NCBI RefSeq assembly: GCF_001687585.2 | Contig: NZ_CP016537.2 | Coordinates: forward strand, 2,824,001 to 2,888,000 | DNA: 64,000 nt | Reading direction: 5' to 3' | From: Planococcus halocryophilus | GTDB taxonomy: Bacteria; Bacillota; Bacilli; Bacillales_A; Planococcaceae | Shown: piece by piece, positions 17,974 through 27,067 of the stretch | Numbering within the stretch: the first letter of the stretch is position 1 | How the letters are laid out: each line of letters begins with the position of its first letter | Position numbers and translations under genes: made by a program | Notes under the pieces: generated by a model | What the model saw: only the letters and a program-made list of their open reading frames with translations | What the model was told of the DNA's origin: nothing | Databases searched by the model: none

Positions 17974-18500
17974 TTCTTCTTCACCAAAAGTTTATAAATG
18001 CTGTAACCCATTAAAACAGCAGCGAGTACCAACAAAATTGTGACTGGTATATTATTATGTTTTTCAGTTTGAACTTCTGCTAATTTCTTCTCAGTCGCAC
18101 TCGCTGTTCCATCTACAACGGAAGATGTAATTGAAGCTTCTTTTTCTTCAACTTCAATCGACATACCGAATGCAATATTACCTTCAATCGGATGTCCGTC
18201 TTCCCCAATAATATTCCATAAAATACGATAAGATCCGTTTGGTAAGGTTTCACTAAAGTTCCCAGTCATCACATTATTTTTTATCTCAATATCATCAAAT
18301 TCGAAAGAGTCCACTTCTCCTTCAATACTCATTGTGCTACCTTCTTCGATTTTCGTAACAAAAACCAACTCTACTTCCGTTAACACTTCTGTTACATTTT
18401 GGCCTTCAATAGGTGTTGAAGAAAGTAAAGTTGTATGGGCTTGAGCCGGAAAAGGAAAAATGAACATTAAAAATAATAATAATAATAATTTTTTATACAT
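17970..18500 (-). CDS. CopC-domain exported copper-binding protein
   Basis: A 176-residue precursor with a Sec signal peptide cleaved after AQA (residue about 21), leaving the mature N-terminus His-Thr-Thr: the N-terminal His is a Cu(II) ligand in CopC proteins. The cupredoxin-like fold covers about 22-115, including the GEDGHPIEG loop with a second conserved Asp/His pair. A linker and a C-terminal transmembrane segment (about 150-170, ending in KKK) anchor it outside the membrane. GAGGTAAATAC precedes the ATG. It is followed directly by the CopD-domain gene. Confidence 0.9.
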   Translation of the reverse strand: MYKKLLLLLFLMFIFPFPAQAHTTLLSSTPIEGQNVTEVLTEVELVFVTKIEEGSTMSIEGEVDSFEFDDIEIKNNVMTGNFSETLPNGSYRILWNIIGEDGHPIEGNIAFGMSIEVEEKEASITSSVVDGTASATEKKLAEVQTEKHNNIPVTILLVLAAVLMGYSIYKLLVKKK

Positions 18501-18664
18501 GTATTTACCTCAATTTTCATATGATTTATGCCTATTCTATCACGATTACTAGGGAAAGGATAGAAAAATTCCATAAATCTGATTAGAGATTATTTTGAAA
18601 AGGATGACGATAGACCTTTTCTTCTCTATAATGAAAGTAAACTACGGTTAAGGAGCGTCAATGC

Positions 18665-20671
18665 ATGAGTGAAATAAACGAAAACCTAACTGACACCCTT
18701 GTTTTCAACCATATCCCCTTCCCAATTATCATACTCGATAAAAACGGCTTAGTTACATGGTGCAATCAGCACGCTGAGCATGTTTTCCAAATAGAAGCCG
18801 AAGCGGTCATAGGTCAGATCTCTTCTTATATGAATCCCGAAAAAGCTGCATTAAACAAGCATTCTTGGGATAAGCTATTACATACTGAAGAATCCGTTAG
18901 ATTTGAAAACATTGAAATAGAGTTAGGCGGAGGAATTACAACTTACACGACTGTAGTAGCTAAATCCTACACATTCGATGGTGAACAATATGTTATGACC
19001 ATTTATGAAATGAACGAAGCAGATAAAGATGGTTCTTCTTCTATTGAGTTAAACCACTTACGTAATGGTTTAGATGACTCTTTCATGTTGCTTTATTTTG
19101 ACCAAGAATTCTTGATTACGTATGCCAATCCACTATTTTTAAAGTTAAGTAAATGGACACCAAAACGAATTTTAGGAAAACCTGTATGGCATATGTTCGG
19201 AGACAGCGATGGAGACGTTCAATTTGTCGATTCGATTTTGTCCACTTTGCGACAAGGTGATGTGTGGAACGGCGAAGCGAAAAAAGTTAAAAAAGATGGA
19301 GAAATTTATTGGGTCGAACTAACGGCTATTCCAATGCAGTTATCAAGTGAAGATACGTATTACATTTTCCTTGAAAAAGATATCACAGCTAATAAACAAG
19401 CCCAAAAACATCTTGAAGAAATTGCATTTATCGATCCTGTAACCGGTTTGGAAAATCGCCATAGACTTGAACAAATAGTCAACGAATACATAGAAGAAGG
19501 TCGTCATTTCTCCTTTGTTTTTATGGATATTGACCGTTTCTATACGTTAAGTGATGTTTCGGATACAGATGTCGAAAATGAATTACTTATTGAATTTACG
19601 AAGCGCCTTCGTCTGTATTTTTCTGACTCCATTATTACACGTGCCGGTTTACATGAATTCGCTTTAGTAACCCCATTAAGCAATTGGTTTATTGAAGGGT
19701 TCCTGCATTATTTGCAACAACATCCTATCTACTTACAAGGCATAGCCGTTCCATTAACGGTTAGTGGAGCTATCACCAAATACCCTGAAGACCAACACAG
19801 CTTTATGCATTTAATCAAAGCTTCCTACGCAACCATCAAAAAGGTAAAAGAACGTGGAGGCAGCAATATATCGGTATTGACACCTGATGACCATGAACGA
19901 TTAAGTCGTAAAGCAGCTATTGAAAAACACTTAATCTATGCATTAGACCGAAAAAATTTACAGCTTTTGTACCAGCCAATCGTCAACTTAGCAAACGGTA
20001 AAGTTGAACGTGTAGAAGCATTTGTCCGTTGGACCGATTCAGAAATTGGGGTCGTTACTCCTGATGAACTAATTCCAATTGCAGAAGAAAACGGATTGAT
20101 CAATAAAATTGGTAGCTTTGTCGTCGAAACGGCTTGTCTTCAATTAAAAGACTGGAAATCAAAAAACATCGATCTCCAAATTAGCATTAACTCATCGATT
20201 CATGAATTTAGAGATAAAGATATGGCGAAAATGCTGCTTGAAAATTTAAAGCTTAATGATTGTCATCCAAGTTCTCTAATGATTGAAATCACCGAAAAAT
20301 TTGCACTCGAAGCTGAAGCCGAACGTTCAATCATGACACAAATGAAGAATCTTCATCAAGAAGGCATCACATTTGCATTAGATGACTTCGGAACTGGGTA
20401 TGCTTCGTTCCGCTATATGCTCTTATTGCCAATATCTTCAATAAAAATAGATCAAATGATTATCCAATCCATCACCAAACAAGAGAGAATTCAAAAATTA
20501 ATTAACGGTATGATTCAATTTGGTAAATCACTCGATTTCCAAGTAACTGCCGAAGGTGTCGAAACAAATGAACAATTTGAACTTCTACGCGCCATGGGAT
20601 GCGACAGCCTACAAGGCTACCTCATCGGACACCCGATGACAGCCGCAGACCTAGAAAAATGGCTGGGGTAA
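18665..20671 (+). CDS. PAS-PAS-GGDEF-EAL cyclic-di-GMP signalling protein
   Basis: A 668-residue cytosolic protein. Two PAS sensory domains (about 10-120 and 130-255) are followed by a GGDEF-like domain (about 260-410) and an EAL domain (about 420-668). The GGDEF signature is replaced by AGLHEF, so diguanylate cyclase activity is unlikely. The EAL domain opens with VEAFVRW (EAF instead of EAL) but keeps the metal and catalytic residues: N in SINSS, E in EITEK, DD in DDFGTGYASF, K in IKID, E in AEGVET, Q in LQGYLIG. It is therefore probably an active c-di-GMP phosphodiesterase with a regulatory GGDEF. TTAAGGAGCG precedes the ATG. Confidence 0.92.
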   Translation: MSEINENLTDTLVFNHIPFPIIILDKNGLVTWCNQHAEHVFQIEAEAVIGQISSYMNPEKAALNKHSWDKLLHTEESVRFENIEIELGGGITTYTTVVAKSYTFDGEQYVMTIYEMNEADKDGSSSIELNHLRNGLDDSFMLLYFDQEFLITYANPLFLKLSKWTPKRILGKPVWHMFGDSDGDVQFVDSILSTLRQGDVWNGEAKKVKKDGEIYWVELTAIPMQLSSEDTYYIFLEKDITANKQAQKHLEEIAFIDPVTGLENRHRLEQIVNEYIEEGRHFSFVFMDIDRFYTLSDVSDTDVENELLIEFTKRLRLYFSDSIITRAGLHEFALVTPLSNWFIEGFLHYLQQHPIYLQGIAVPLTVSGAITKYPEDQHSFMHLIKASYATIKKVKERGGSNISVLTPDDHERLSRKAAIEKHLIYALDRKNLQLLYQPIVNLANGKVERVEAFVRWTDSEIGVVTPDELIPIAEENGLINKIGSFVVETACLQLKDWKSKNIDLQISINSSIHEFRDKDMAKMLLENLKLNDCHPSSLMIEITEKFALEAEAERSIMTQMKNLHQEGITFALDDFGTGYASFRYMLLLPISSIKIDQMIIQSITKQERIQKLINGMIQFGKSLDFQVTAEGVETNEQFELLRAMGCDSLQGYLIGHPMTAADLEKWLG

Positions 20672-20674
20672 AAA

Positions 20675-20980
20675 GAAAAGCGCAAGCGCCCGTGGAGCTG
20701 GACAATTAGAAAAGCACAAGCTGCCGTGTAGATTCGACGGGCATAAGACGCTCTGGCGAAGTGGCGTCCTTTGACGCACAGCCGGAGTGGCTTATGACTC
20801 TAGAATCTGGCAGCTGAAGCTAGACAATTAGAAAAGCGCAAGCTGCCGTGTAGTACCGACAAGCGCTGGAAGCCTTACCGTTAATGGCGGTCTTCAGCCA
20901 TTGGCGGCAAGGCTGAAGCGACTCGAGGGGCTGGCAGCTGGAGCTAGACAACATAGAAAAGTGCAAGCTGCCTACACCCA
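20675..20980. repeat. tandem structured intergenic repeat, two full and two partial units
   Basis: Units begin with GAAAAGCGCAAGCTGCC-like sequence at 20675 (short unit, 34 bp), 20709 (122 bp), 20831 (125 bp) and 20956 (partial). Full units end with GGCAGCTGGAGCTAGACAA-like sequence, so each can fold into a long stem (GCTGCC/GGCAGC at the base) with internal palindromes. GC content is higher than the flanks. It fills the gap between the EAL gene and the YjjB-like gene and has no coding potential that I trust. Confidence 0.8.
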
Positions 20981-21008
20981 AAATCTCAAAAGAACGATAT
21001 AAAAAAAC

Positions 21009-21045
21009 GGGTCTGACAAACAAGAATTATTCTTGCCTCAGGCCC
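21009..21045 (-). terminator. terminator overlapping the 3' end of the YjjB-like gene
   Basis: GGGTCTGA...CAAGAA pairs with TTCTTG...TCAGGCCC. On the minus strand it is followed by TTTTTTT. The stem includes the stop codon of the minus-strand gene. Confidence 0.8.
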
Positions 21046-21493
21046 ATTTTTTCTGTATTCTTTTTGCTTGCCGCTTAAAAAACAGCTGCATTAATACTTC
21101 CGCAAAAACCAATCCCATGGCAACAGCTCCGGAAATCATCATCGCTTCCGAAGCAAACGCAATGGCCTCTAAGTAATTATGTTCTACAATCTTTCGCATA
21201 GCGTTATATGCTTTACTTCCCGGTACCAAAGGAATAATTCCAGCGATACTAAAAATAATCATCGGCATTCGAAATTTTTTAGCTAGCAAATGGGCCACTA
21301 TTGAAACCACAAACGCACCTGCAAAAGAAGCTTGCACCGGATCTTCGAAAGTCAGAAAAAATATGCGATAAATAAGCCAACCACTCATACCAACTAGACC
21401 ACAACTGATTAATGTGCGACGTGGCGTATTAAAAATGACGCCAAATGCGCCTGCAGCCATAAAACTGAGAAATGCTTCTAATGGCCAGTTCAT
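21038..21493 (-). CDS. threonine/serine exporter small subunit (YjjB/ThrE C-terminal type)
   Basis: A 151-residue membrane protein with about five transmembrane helices. It contains the family motif IPLVPGSKAYNAMRKIV, typical of the small YjjB-like half (DUF3815) of split ThrE-type exporters. It probably pairs in the membrane with the larger YjjP-like half encoded 12 bases upstream. Homologues export threonine/serine or, in enterobacteria, succinate. A terminator overlaps its stop codon. Confidence 0.85.
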   Translation of the reverse strand: MNWPLEAFLSFMAAGAFGVIFNTPRRTLISCGLVGMSGWLIYRIFFLTFEDPVQASFAGAFVVSIVAHLLAKKFRMPMIIFSIAGIIPLVPGSKAYNAMRKIVEHNYLEAIAFASEAMMISGAVAMGLVFAEVLMQLFFKRQAKRIQKKWA

Positions 21494-21505
21494 CCGATCT
21501 CCTCC

Positions 21506-22261
21506 TCAAAATGATAAAACGACCGCAATGCCTGCCCCAATTGCAAAAGCCGTTAGAAACGCCTCTGCTCCTTTAGATAAACCAGATACAAAATGGCCTG
21601 CCATCAAATCGCGCACCGCATTCGTAATCAGTAACCCGGGTACAAGTGGCATAATCGATCCGATAATCAAAGTATCTAAATCTGATGCAAAACCTGTATA
21701 GACAGTAATAGATGCCAAAATTCCAATAACAAAAGAGCCGATAAACTCTGCAAATATCTTAACCCGCGTTTCTATTAAAATGGTTTCTACAATAATAAAC
21801 CCAGTACCACCAAAAAGAAATGCAAATGGGAGATCCGCCCACTTGCCGCCTAACAAAATAAAGAAACAGCCACTTGCTACAGCAGCAGCTAGAATTTGAA
21901 TCCATATATGAAATCGATAATTGGTTTGATCGATAATCAGCATTTCGTCATAGGCTTGTTGTAACGTATATTCTCCCGCTACCAACTTTCGAGAAACCGA
22001 ATTAATCAAAGCTACCCGCTCAAGATCCGTGCTTCGGTTATTAATTCGAACAAATCGTGTAGCTAGCTCTTCACTTGGAGAAAACATGATACCCGATGGC
22101 GTCACGAAACAATGGGAGTTTACCATATTTTGTGACACAGCCATTCGAATCATTGTATCTTCAACACGATATGTTTCCGCGCCACTTTCCATCATAATTC
22201 TTCCGGCCAATAGAAAGCAATCCAAGGCAAGTTCACGTCTCGTCTCTCCTATTTGCGCCAC
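21506..22261 (-). CDS. threonine/serine exporter large subunit (YjjP/DUF1212 type)
   Basis: A 251-residue protein with a cytosolic N-terminal part (about 1-115, containing the family motif SGAETYRVEDTM and FVTPSGIMFS) and five transmembrane helices after it, including the pore-type motif IMPLVPGLLITNAVRDL, which mirrors the PLVPG motif of the partner. A GTG at 22279 lies upstream of the AAAGGAGAGG ribosome binding site, so the real start is the GTG at 22261. It is first in a two-gene operon with the YjjB-like subunit. Confidence 0.87.
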   Translation of the reverse strand: MAQIGETRRELALDCFLLAGRIMMESGAETYRVEDTMIRMAVSQNMVNSHCFVTPSGIMFSPSEELATRFVRINNRSTDLERVALINSVSRKLVAGEYTLQQAYDEMLIIDQTNYRFHIWIQILAAAVASGCFFILLGGKWADLPFAFLFGGTGFIIVETILIETRVKIFAEFIGSFVIGILASITVYTGFASDLDTLIIGSIMPLVPGLLITNAVRDLMAGHFVSGLSKGAEAFLTAFAIGAGIAVVLSF

Positions 22262-22322
22262 ATGTCCCTCTCCTTTCACAGTCGATATCTTTTCTTATCA
22301 TAACGCAATTTAGCAAAAAACT

Positions 22323-22348
22323 AAACGCCCCAATACATCGGAGCGTTT
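22323..22348 (-). terminator. terminator after the alcohol dehydrogenase pseudogene
   Basis: AAACGC-CC pairs with GG-GCGTTT, and the minus strand continues TTTAGTTTTTT. It is positioned 30 bases beyond the ancestral stop codon of the pseudogene. Confidence 0.7.
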
Positions 22349-22377
22349 AATAAGTTTTGCTATAGGTATATTAATAG

Positions 22378-23464
22378 CTAAGATTTTAATACGACTTTTG
22401 TACAATTATCTTGATGATCATTAAATATTTGTTAGGTATCACTCGCATTTACTAGAGGCATAATGTGCGAAATAATTTCACGTGCATCAAGTGGATGACT
22501 GGAGCTTGTCCCATTTCCAAGGTGATATTCCACTCAAACATATTTCCGAGTGGAAACTGATTATAAGTCAACCCATAGACACCGGTCAATCGGATGGTTC
22601 CAAATTTACTAACAGCATCTTTTGCGATGTCAATAGCACTGAGTATAGCCCCTTGTAACATCAGTTTTTGCTGGACAGCCCCTGTCGCATCCATTCCAAC
22701 ACAATCAATTAAAATACGAGCGCCTCCTTATGTGATTTCATGAATCAAATCCCCCGTATTATCACGCTTGCTAAAGTCGACAATCTCTACATTGTTTATT
22801 TTTTTAGCAAGTTCCATTCGATAAGGAATTTCATCGACTGCAATAACGCGGCTCGCACCTTGCATCCACGCAAATTTTTGTGCCATAAGGCCAATCGGAC
22901 CGCATCCTAAAAAAACAACTGTATCCCCTTTTTTCACTCCTGTATGTTCCAAACTCCACCACGCCGTCGGCAAAACGTCCGACAAGAACAATAACGATTC
23001 ATCTTCCAATTCCGAAGACTCAGGAATCACTAGAGGAGTAAAATTTCCATAAGGCACACGTAAATACTCTGCCTGTCAGCCGGAATAATCTCCGTAACGT
23101 TCCGTTAAACCAAAATATGCGCCTGTATCAAAATGAGGATTGCTATTTGAATTATCGCACTGGCTTTCCCTCTCATTGCTACAATAGAAACACTGACCAC
23201 AACTGATATTAAAAGACAGGACAATGCGATCTCCTTTTTTCACTTTAGTAATATCCGGTCCTACTTCTTCTACAATTCCCATTGGCTCGCGTCCAATGAC
23301 CGTGTCTTTTGTGGTTGGCAATGCTCCTTGATAGATATGTAATCTGTACCACAAATAGCTGTTGATGTTATTTTGACAATAATATCGTCTTTTTTCTGAA
23401 TTTCAGGATCTTTCACCTCTTTTACTCTCATATCTTTTGTGCCTTGAAATGTCACTGCCTTCAT
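22378..23464 (-). pseudogene. zinc-dependent alcohol dehydrogenase, degraded
   Basis: The pieces join into one medium-chain zinc alcohol dehydrogenase (formaldehyde-dehydrogenase-like): MKAVTFQGTKDMRV, ICGTD, GREPMGIVEEVGP, a four-Cys structural zinc loop (CGQCFYCSNERESQC), GPIGLMAQ of the NAD site, and a C-terminus ending DNCTKVVLKS. Lesions visible: a one-base frameshift near 23344 (ICGT-D), an in-frame TGA at 23076-23078 where Gly is expected, an in-frame TAA at 22728-22730, a frame-shifting deletion of about 14 codons near 22505, and a TAA near 22436. The substrate-site GHE is GRE here. The ribosome binding site TGGAGGG and a terminator are still present. It cannot make an active enzyme. 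Confidence 0.92.
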
Positions 23465-23474
23465 TATTATCCCT

Positions 23475-23499
23475 CCAGTAGTATTCAGAATACTACTGG
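23475..23499. promoter_or_regulatory. perfect 12-bp inverted repeat, candidate operator
   Basis: CCAGTAGTATTC, one A, then GAATACTACTGG: perfect dyad symmetry. It overlaps the ribosome binding site region of the alcohol dehydrogenase pseudogene (11 bases before its ATG). There is no T-run, so it is unlikely to be a terminator. It is a plausible repressor site; the cognate regulator is unknown. Confidence 0.6.
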
Positions 23500-23530
23500 T
23501 CTTCCCTTTTCCAACTAATTAAACCTAAAA

Positions 23531-23557
23531 AAAGAAGCGAAGTTTATTCGCTTCTTT
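23531..23557 (-). terminator. terminator of the beta-propeller gene
   Basis: AAAGAAGCGAA pairs with TTCGCTTCTTT around GTTTA, with a T-run on the minus strand. It overlaps the last codons of the gene. Confidence 0.82.
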
Positions 23558-25712
23558 CTGATTTATCAAATTCCAACGTACCAGCCGGTTCGAAGGTTTC
23601 TAATCCGTAACTTTTGATTTCTCCATTTGCCACGGTATACAGTTCTTCATCAATATAGAGAATACGTTGAACAGCTCTATTCCAATCGCCGTATTGATCT
23701 GTGGTTTGTTCAATCAAATTGGCTGCTAGCGAAATACCATCCGGAGTAATCGTGTAAATCAAAGCGCCTTCCCCTTCAAATCCTATATAATCTTTTTCAG
23801 TTTCGTCATATAAACTTGCAGGAAAACCAAATAGATTTTTTTCTTGATGTGTAAACAATGCTTTGTGATCGTATTGCAACGCAGAGTAGGTTCCAGGCCC
23901 ACCGATAATCTCAGTGTCTTTTTCTAATGGATTTTCAAAGTCACTAACATCAAACAACGAAATCTTCATACCTCCTGTAACAACACGCGGTTCTCCATTT
24001 TTTACAGGCACTAGTTTCGTATCATAACCAAAACCAATTAAATGATCGTCATCCAAAGGATGCAAGTAATTTGAGAAACCTGGTATTTTCAACTCTCCGA
24101 GTACTTTCGGAGAAGATGGGGTCGAGACATCGATAACGAACAATGGATCTGTTTCTTTAAAAGTCACCATATAGGCTTTATCTTTAATGAACCGTGCCGA
24201 ATAAATTCGCTCGCCTTGTGCCAAATCTTCTACTGATCCTACTTGATTCATTTGCTTGTCTAGAATAAACAAATGATTTTTTGATGGAGAAGTTAAATCC
24301 CATGCAATTCCTTCTGTCGTTACGGCTCGGAAATAACCATCGTATTCATCCATAGAAAATTGGTTGAGCAATGATCCTGTTATTTCTGCAGAAGCTATAA
24401 ACTCCACAGCTGTGCCATTTAACCCGAATTTAAATACTTCCGTATTGGCTTGTTGTGGGAACCAAATGTCCATTCTTCGATCGTCACGCATTTCTTCATC
24501 ATCCAAAGGTACATATGCGGGGGCCGTTAAATATAAATGATCTTCATTCATATACAGTTGTTCACTGCCGCCTAAAAAACCATCTGTTGAGATTTCGTTG
24601 GTTTCTGGAGCCGTCAAATCCATAGCTGTAATCACGCTATAACTGCCTTCCATTGTTCCCGGAAGAATGGAAATGCTGTCATAAGGGACTGGCTGAAGCT
24701 CTCCTCCTTGTTTCGAATCGTACTGATGAGGACGAAGTTCCGGCTCATCTTGTTCTTCCATTATCCAATAGTCTGGATAGACGTTCGTCACAAAATAAAG
24801 AATGTTGTTCGTCAACCTAGCACCGTTCAAATAACCTTCAGTGCCAAACTCTCGAATAAACTGAGGAGATTGGGGATTGCTAACATCATATAAATAAACA
24901 GAAGTGACACCAATTTGTGGTGTCCAACCATGAGGCATCCGATCAGTCATATTTGGATAAGCTGAATAACGACTGCCCATGACAACAAGTACATCTTCTG
25001 TTAAGAAGAGTTGCTCGGGGTACATATTTTCTGTAAAAGGTAGTTCTGCAGCAATTATCATTTCCTGAGGATTTCGCACATCTGAAATCACGACGCGCGA
25101 TTCGCTAATTGAATAAATGTACGAACCATCGGTTTTCACCAAATCTGCTTCATCTACACCTTCTACTTGGTTGTTGGTAGTTGAATAATCACCCTCTGCG
25201 CCAGCACCATCGCTTTGACTAGCGCTTGAGTCTGAGGACTCTGCTGTTTCTTCCATACCACCATCGTACCGTTGATTATTTTGATACATCTCCATCAATC
25301 GGCCAAAATAATCTCGTAATTGTTCTTCCCCTGATAGTTTTTCTAATTGCTCCTGTACAACAAATGTAATTTCCGTATCCGTTAAATTTTTAAAAAATCG
25401 ATTTTTCAATGCGGCTCGTTTAATATGCAAACGATATTCACCAGTTGTGATGCCTACCACTTCCAGTGTTTTCCCATTGTTTTGGATGTACATTTCGGTT
25501 TCTACATGGTTGTTCTGTGCATCCGTAATGTACACGTCACCTTTCTCTACAGCTTCTTGCTGGAGAGATGAAGAGAAATTGGCTTTCCATCCTTGTTCCG
25601 TTAAAGCGATAGGAGAAGCACTTACTGATACTTTGTTATTGAGCACAACAAATACCAACCCAATTGCTGCAACAGCCATGATTGCAATAATCCAAATTTT
25701 TTTCTTCTTCAT
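23544..25712 (-). CDS. secreted/membrane-anchored beta-propeller domain protein
   Basis: A 722-residue protein with an N-terminal membrane anchor (about residues 5-25) after KKKK, then an Ig-like/SbsA-type region (about 30-110), an acidic Ser-rich linker (about 140-175) and a large beta-propeller (about 180-715) of the PF09826 type, with recurring blade motifs such as YLYDVSNPQSP, FVIDVSTPSSP and SLFDVSDFENP. It is probably exposed on the cell surface. The function of the family is unknown; a scaffold or sensing role is only a guess. The GTG at 25721 is too close to AAAGGG, so the ATG at 25712 is chosen. It is monocistronic. Confidence 0.85.
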   Translation of the reverse strand: MKKKKIWIIAIMAVAAIGLVFVVLNNKVSVSASPIALTEQGWKANFSSSLQQEAVEKGDVYITDAQNNHVETEMYIQNNGKTLEVVGITTGEYRLHIKRAALKNRFFKNLTDTEITFVVQEQLEKLSGEEQLRDYFGRLMEMYQNNQRYDGGMEETAESSDSSASQSDGAGAEGDYSTTNNQVEGVDEADLVKTDGSYIYSISESRVVISDVRNPQEMIIAAELPFTENMYPEQLFLTEDVLVVMGSRYSAYPNMTDRMPHGWTPQIGVTSVYLYDVSNPQSPQFIREFGTEGYLNGARLTNNILYFVTNVYPDYWIMEEQDEPELRPHQYDSKQGGELQPVPYDSISILPGTMEGSYSVITAMDLTAPETNEISTDGFLGGSEQLYMNEDHLYLTAPAYVPLDDEEMRDDRRMDIWFPQQANTEVFKFGLNGTAVEFIASAEITGSLLNQFSMDEYDGYFRAVTTEGIAWDLTSPSKNHLFILDKQMNQVGSVEDLAQGERIYSARFIKDKAYMVTFKETDPLFVIDVSTPSSPKVLGELKIPGFSNYLHPLDDDHLIGFGYDTKLVPVKNGEPRVVTGGMKISLFDVSDFENPLEKDTEIIGGPGTYSALQYDHKALFTHQEKNLFGFPASLYDETEKDYIGFEGEGALIYTITPDGISLAANLIEQTTDQYGDWNRAVQRILYIDEELYTVANGEIKSYGLETFEPAGTLEFDKSERSE

Positions 25713-25779
25713 GACGCTCACGCCCTTTCAGACATCCCTTTTTCTATTAGACAGGAGAGCACTGGAAAAGTTACACATT

Positions 25780-26961
25780 TCACATAAATTTTTTTAAAGT
25801 CTTCTGAAATACGGATAAGAATGCTGTTGGAGGCTCAGTCGTTTTGCCCCCACCTTGAGCAAATTGGACATTTCCGCCCCCTTTGCCATCCGTCAACGTA
25901 AGAAGCTGTTTTAATACTTCTCGCATATCTCCCTGTGCATCTTGACCTTTTGCACAGACAAAACGCATGTCGTCTTCTGTACTACTAATAAACAAAGCGA
26001 TTGCTGAAGGGTGCTGACTTATGACAAGTCGTGCAAGCTGTTGCAACTCTTTTATCGACCGATTTTCGAAAACTTCTTGTATAAGTTGATTTTCTGGAAC
26101 AATCGTTTTTGCTTCTAAGTTTAACAATTGTTCTTGAAGACTTTTTATCGTTTTACTCATACTAGCCTTATCTACTAACAAAGTTTCCGCCGCTTGCGAT
26201 AATTCAGCAACGGGTGCATTTAACTGAACGACCAATTGATCGGCAGTATTTAATAAAAAGTTGAAATAGTCTAATGCTCGATTCCCACATAAAAAATAAA
26301 CCCGCATGCCTCCTTTACTTTTTTCTGTTGAAATGAGTTTTAGTAAACCGATTTCAGCCGTATTTTTTGGATGCGTACCTCCGCAAGCGTTCAAATCAAT
26401 TCCCTCAATTTCAACTAAGCGAATGGCTCCATCTACAACTGGAGGTTTTCTCAATTTCAATGTTTGGGCTTTTTCTGAAGTTACCCATCTTGTGGAAATC
26501 GGAAGAGCTTGACCGATAAGTTCGTTAGCTTTTTTTTCAATTTCTTGAAGTTGCTCTTTTGTTGCTATATCCAAATCCAAATCAATGGTCACGCGTTCTT
26601 TTCCTAAATGAAAACTTTGCGTTTTCAAGCCTAGAGTATCTTCAAACAAAGCGCTCAACAAATGCTGACCCGCATGCTGTTGCATATGATCTCGTCTTCT
26701 CTGCTCATCCAATTGAGCAGAAAAACGTTCTTTTGGCAATTCAATATCCGTATAATGACGAATCTCACCATTGATTAGTTGTACATCCCATACTGTTGCC
26801 AGGCCTATCTCGCCCGTATCTGCAGGCTGACCACCGCCTTCGGGATAAAAACAGCTTTGATCTAAAACCACATAATACCCGGTTTCGTCTTCCCCACTGT
26901 CTATTACATGTACTTCGGTTGAGAAAACGGTTGAATCTTCATAATACAATTTCGTTGTCAT
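25780..26961 (-). CDS. alaX: alanyl-tRNA editing protein AlaX-L
   Basis: A 393-residue protein that hydrolyses mischarged Ser-tRNA(Ala) in trans. It resembles the C-terminal half of alanyl-tRNA synthetase: an N-terminal beta-barrel (about 1-90) with FYPEGGGQPADTG, the editing domain with the zinc ligands HAGQH (about 96-100) and CGGTH (about 190), a coiled-coil region (about 230-290) and a C-terminal DHHA1 domain with the Gly-rich GKGGGNVQFAQGGG motif. The catalytic aminoacylation domain is absent, which separates it from AlaS. AAGAAGG precedes the ATG. It is monocistronic. Confidence 0.92.
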   Translation of the reverse strand: MTTKLYYEDSTVFSTEVHVIDSGEDETGYYVVLDQSCFYPEGGGQPADTGEIGLATVWDVQLINGEIRHYTDIELPKERFSAQLDEQRRRDHMQQHAGQHLLSALFEDTLGLKTQSFHLGKERVTIDLDLDIATKEQLQEIEKKANELIGQALPISTRWVTSEKAQTLKLRKPPVVDGAIRLVEIEGIDLNACGGTHPKNTAEIGLLKLISTEKSKGGMRVYFLCGNRALDYFNFLLNTADQLVVQLNAPVAELSQAAETLLVDKASMSKTIKSLQEQLLNLEAKTIVPENQLIQEVFENRSIKELQQLARLVISQHPSAIALFISSTEDDMRFVCAKGQDAQGDMREVLKQLLTLTDGKGGGNVQFAQGGGKTTEPPTAFLSVFQKTLKKFM

Positions 26962-27067
26962 ATCGAACCTTCTTTCTTTGCTAATGCAGTTACTTTTATT
27001 CTATTGTTTACCGAGTTTCTTTTAGTGGAATTACAAAGGTAAATAGACTTACAGGAGGACAGCAGAC

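Noticed and set aside
22378..23464. Programmed frameshifting or stop-codon readthrough of the alcohol dehydrogenase
   Set aside because: There are several unrelated lesions, including a deletion in a conserved part, so decay is the simpler explanation.
27006..27031. sigma-B promoter upstream of the lipid kinase gene
   Set aside because: GTTTAC and TGGAAT with 14-base spacing deviate at both boxes; not better than chance in AT-rich sequence.
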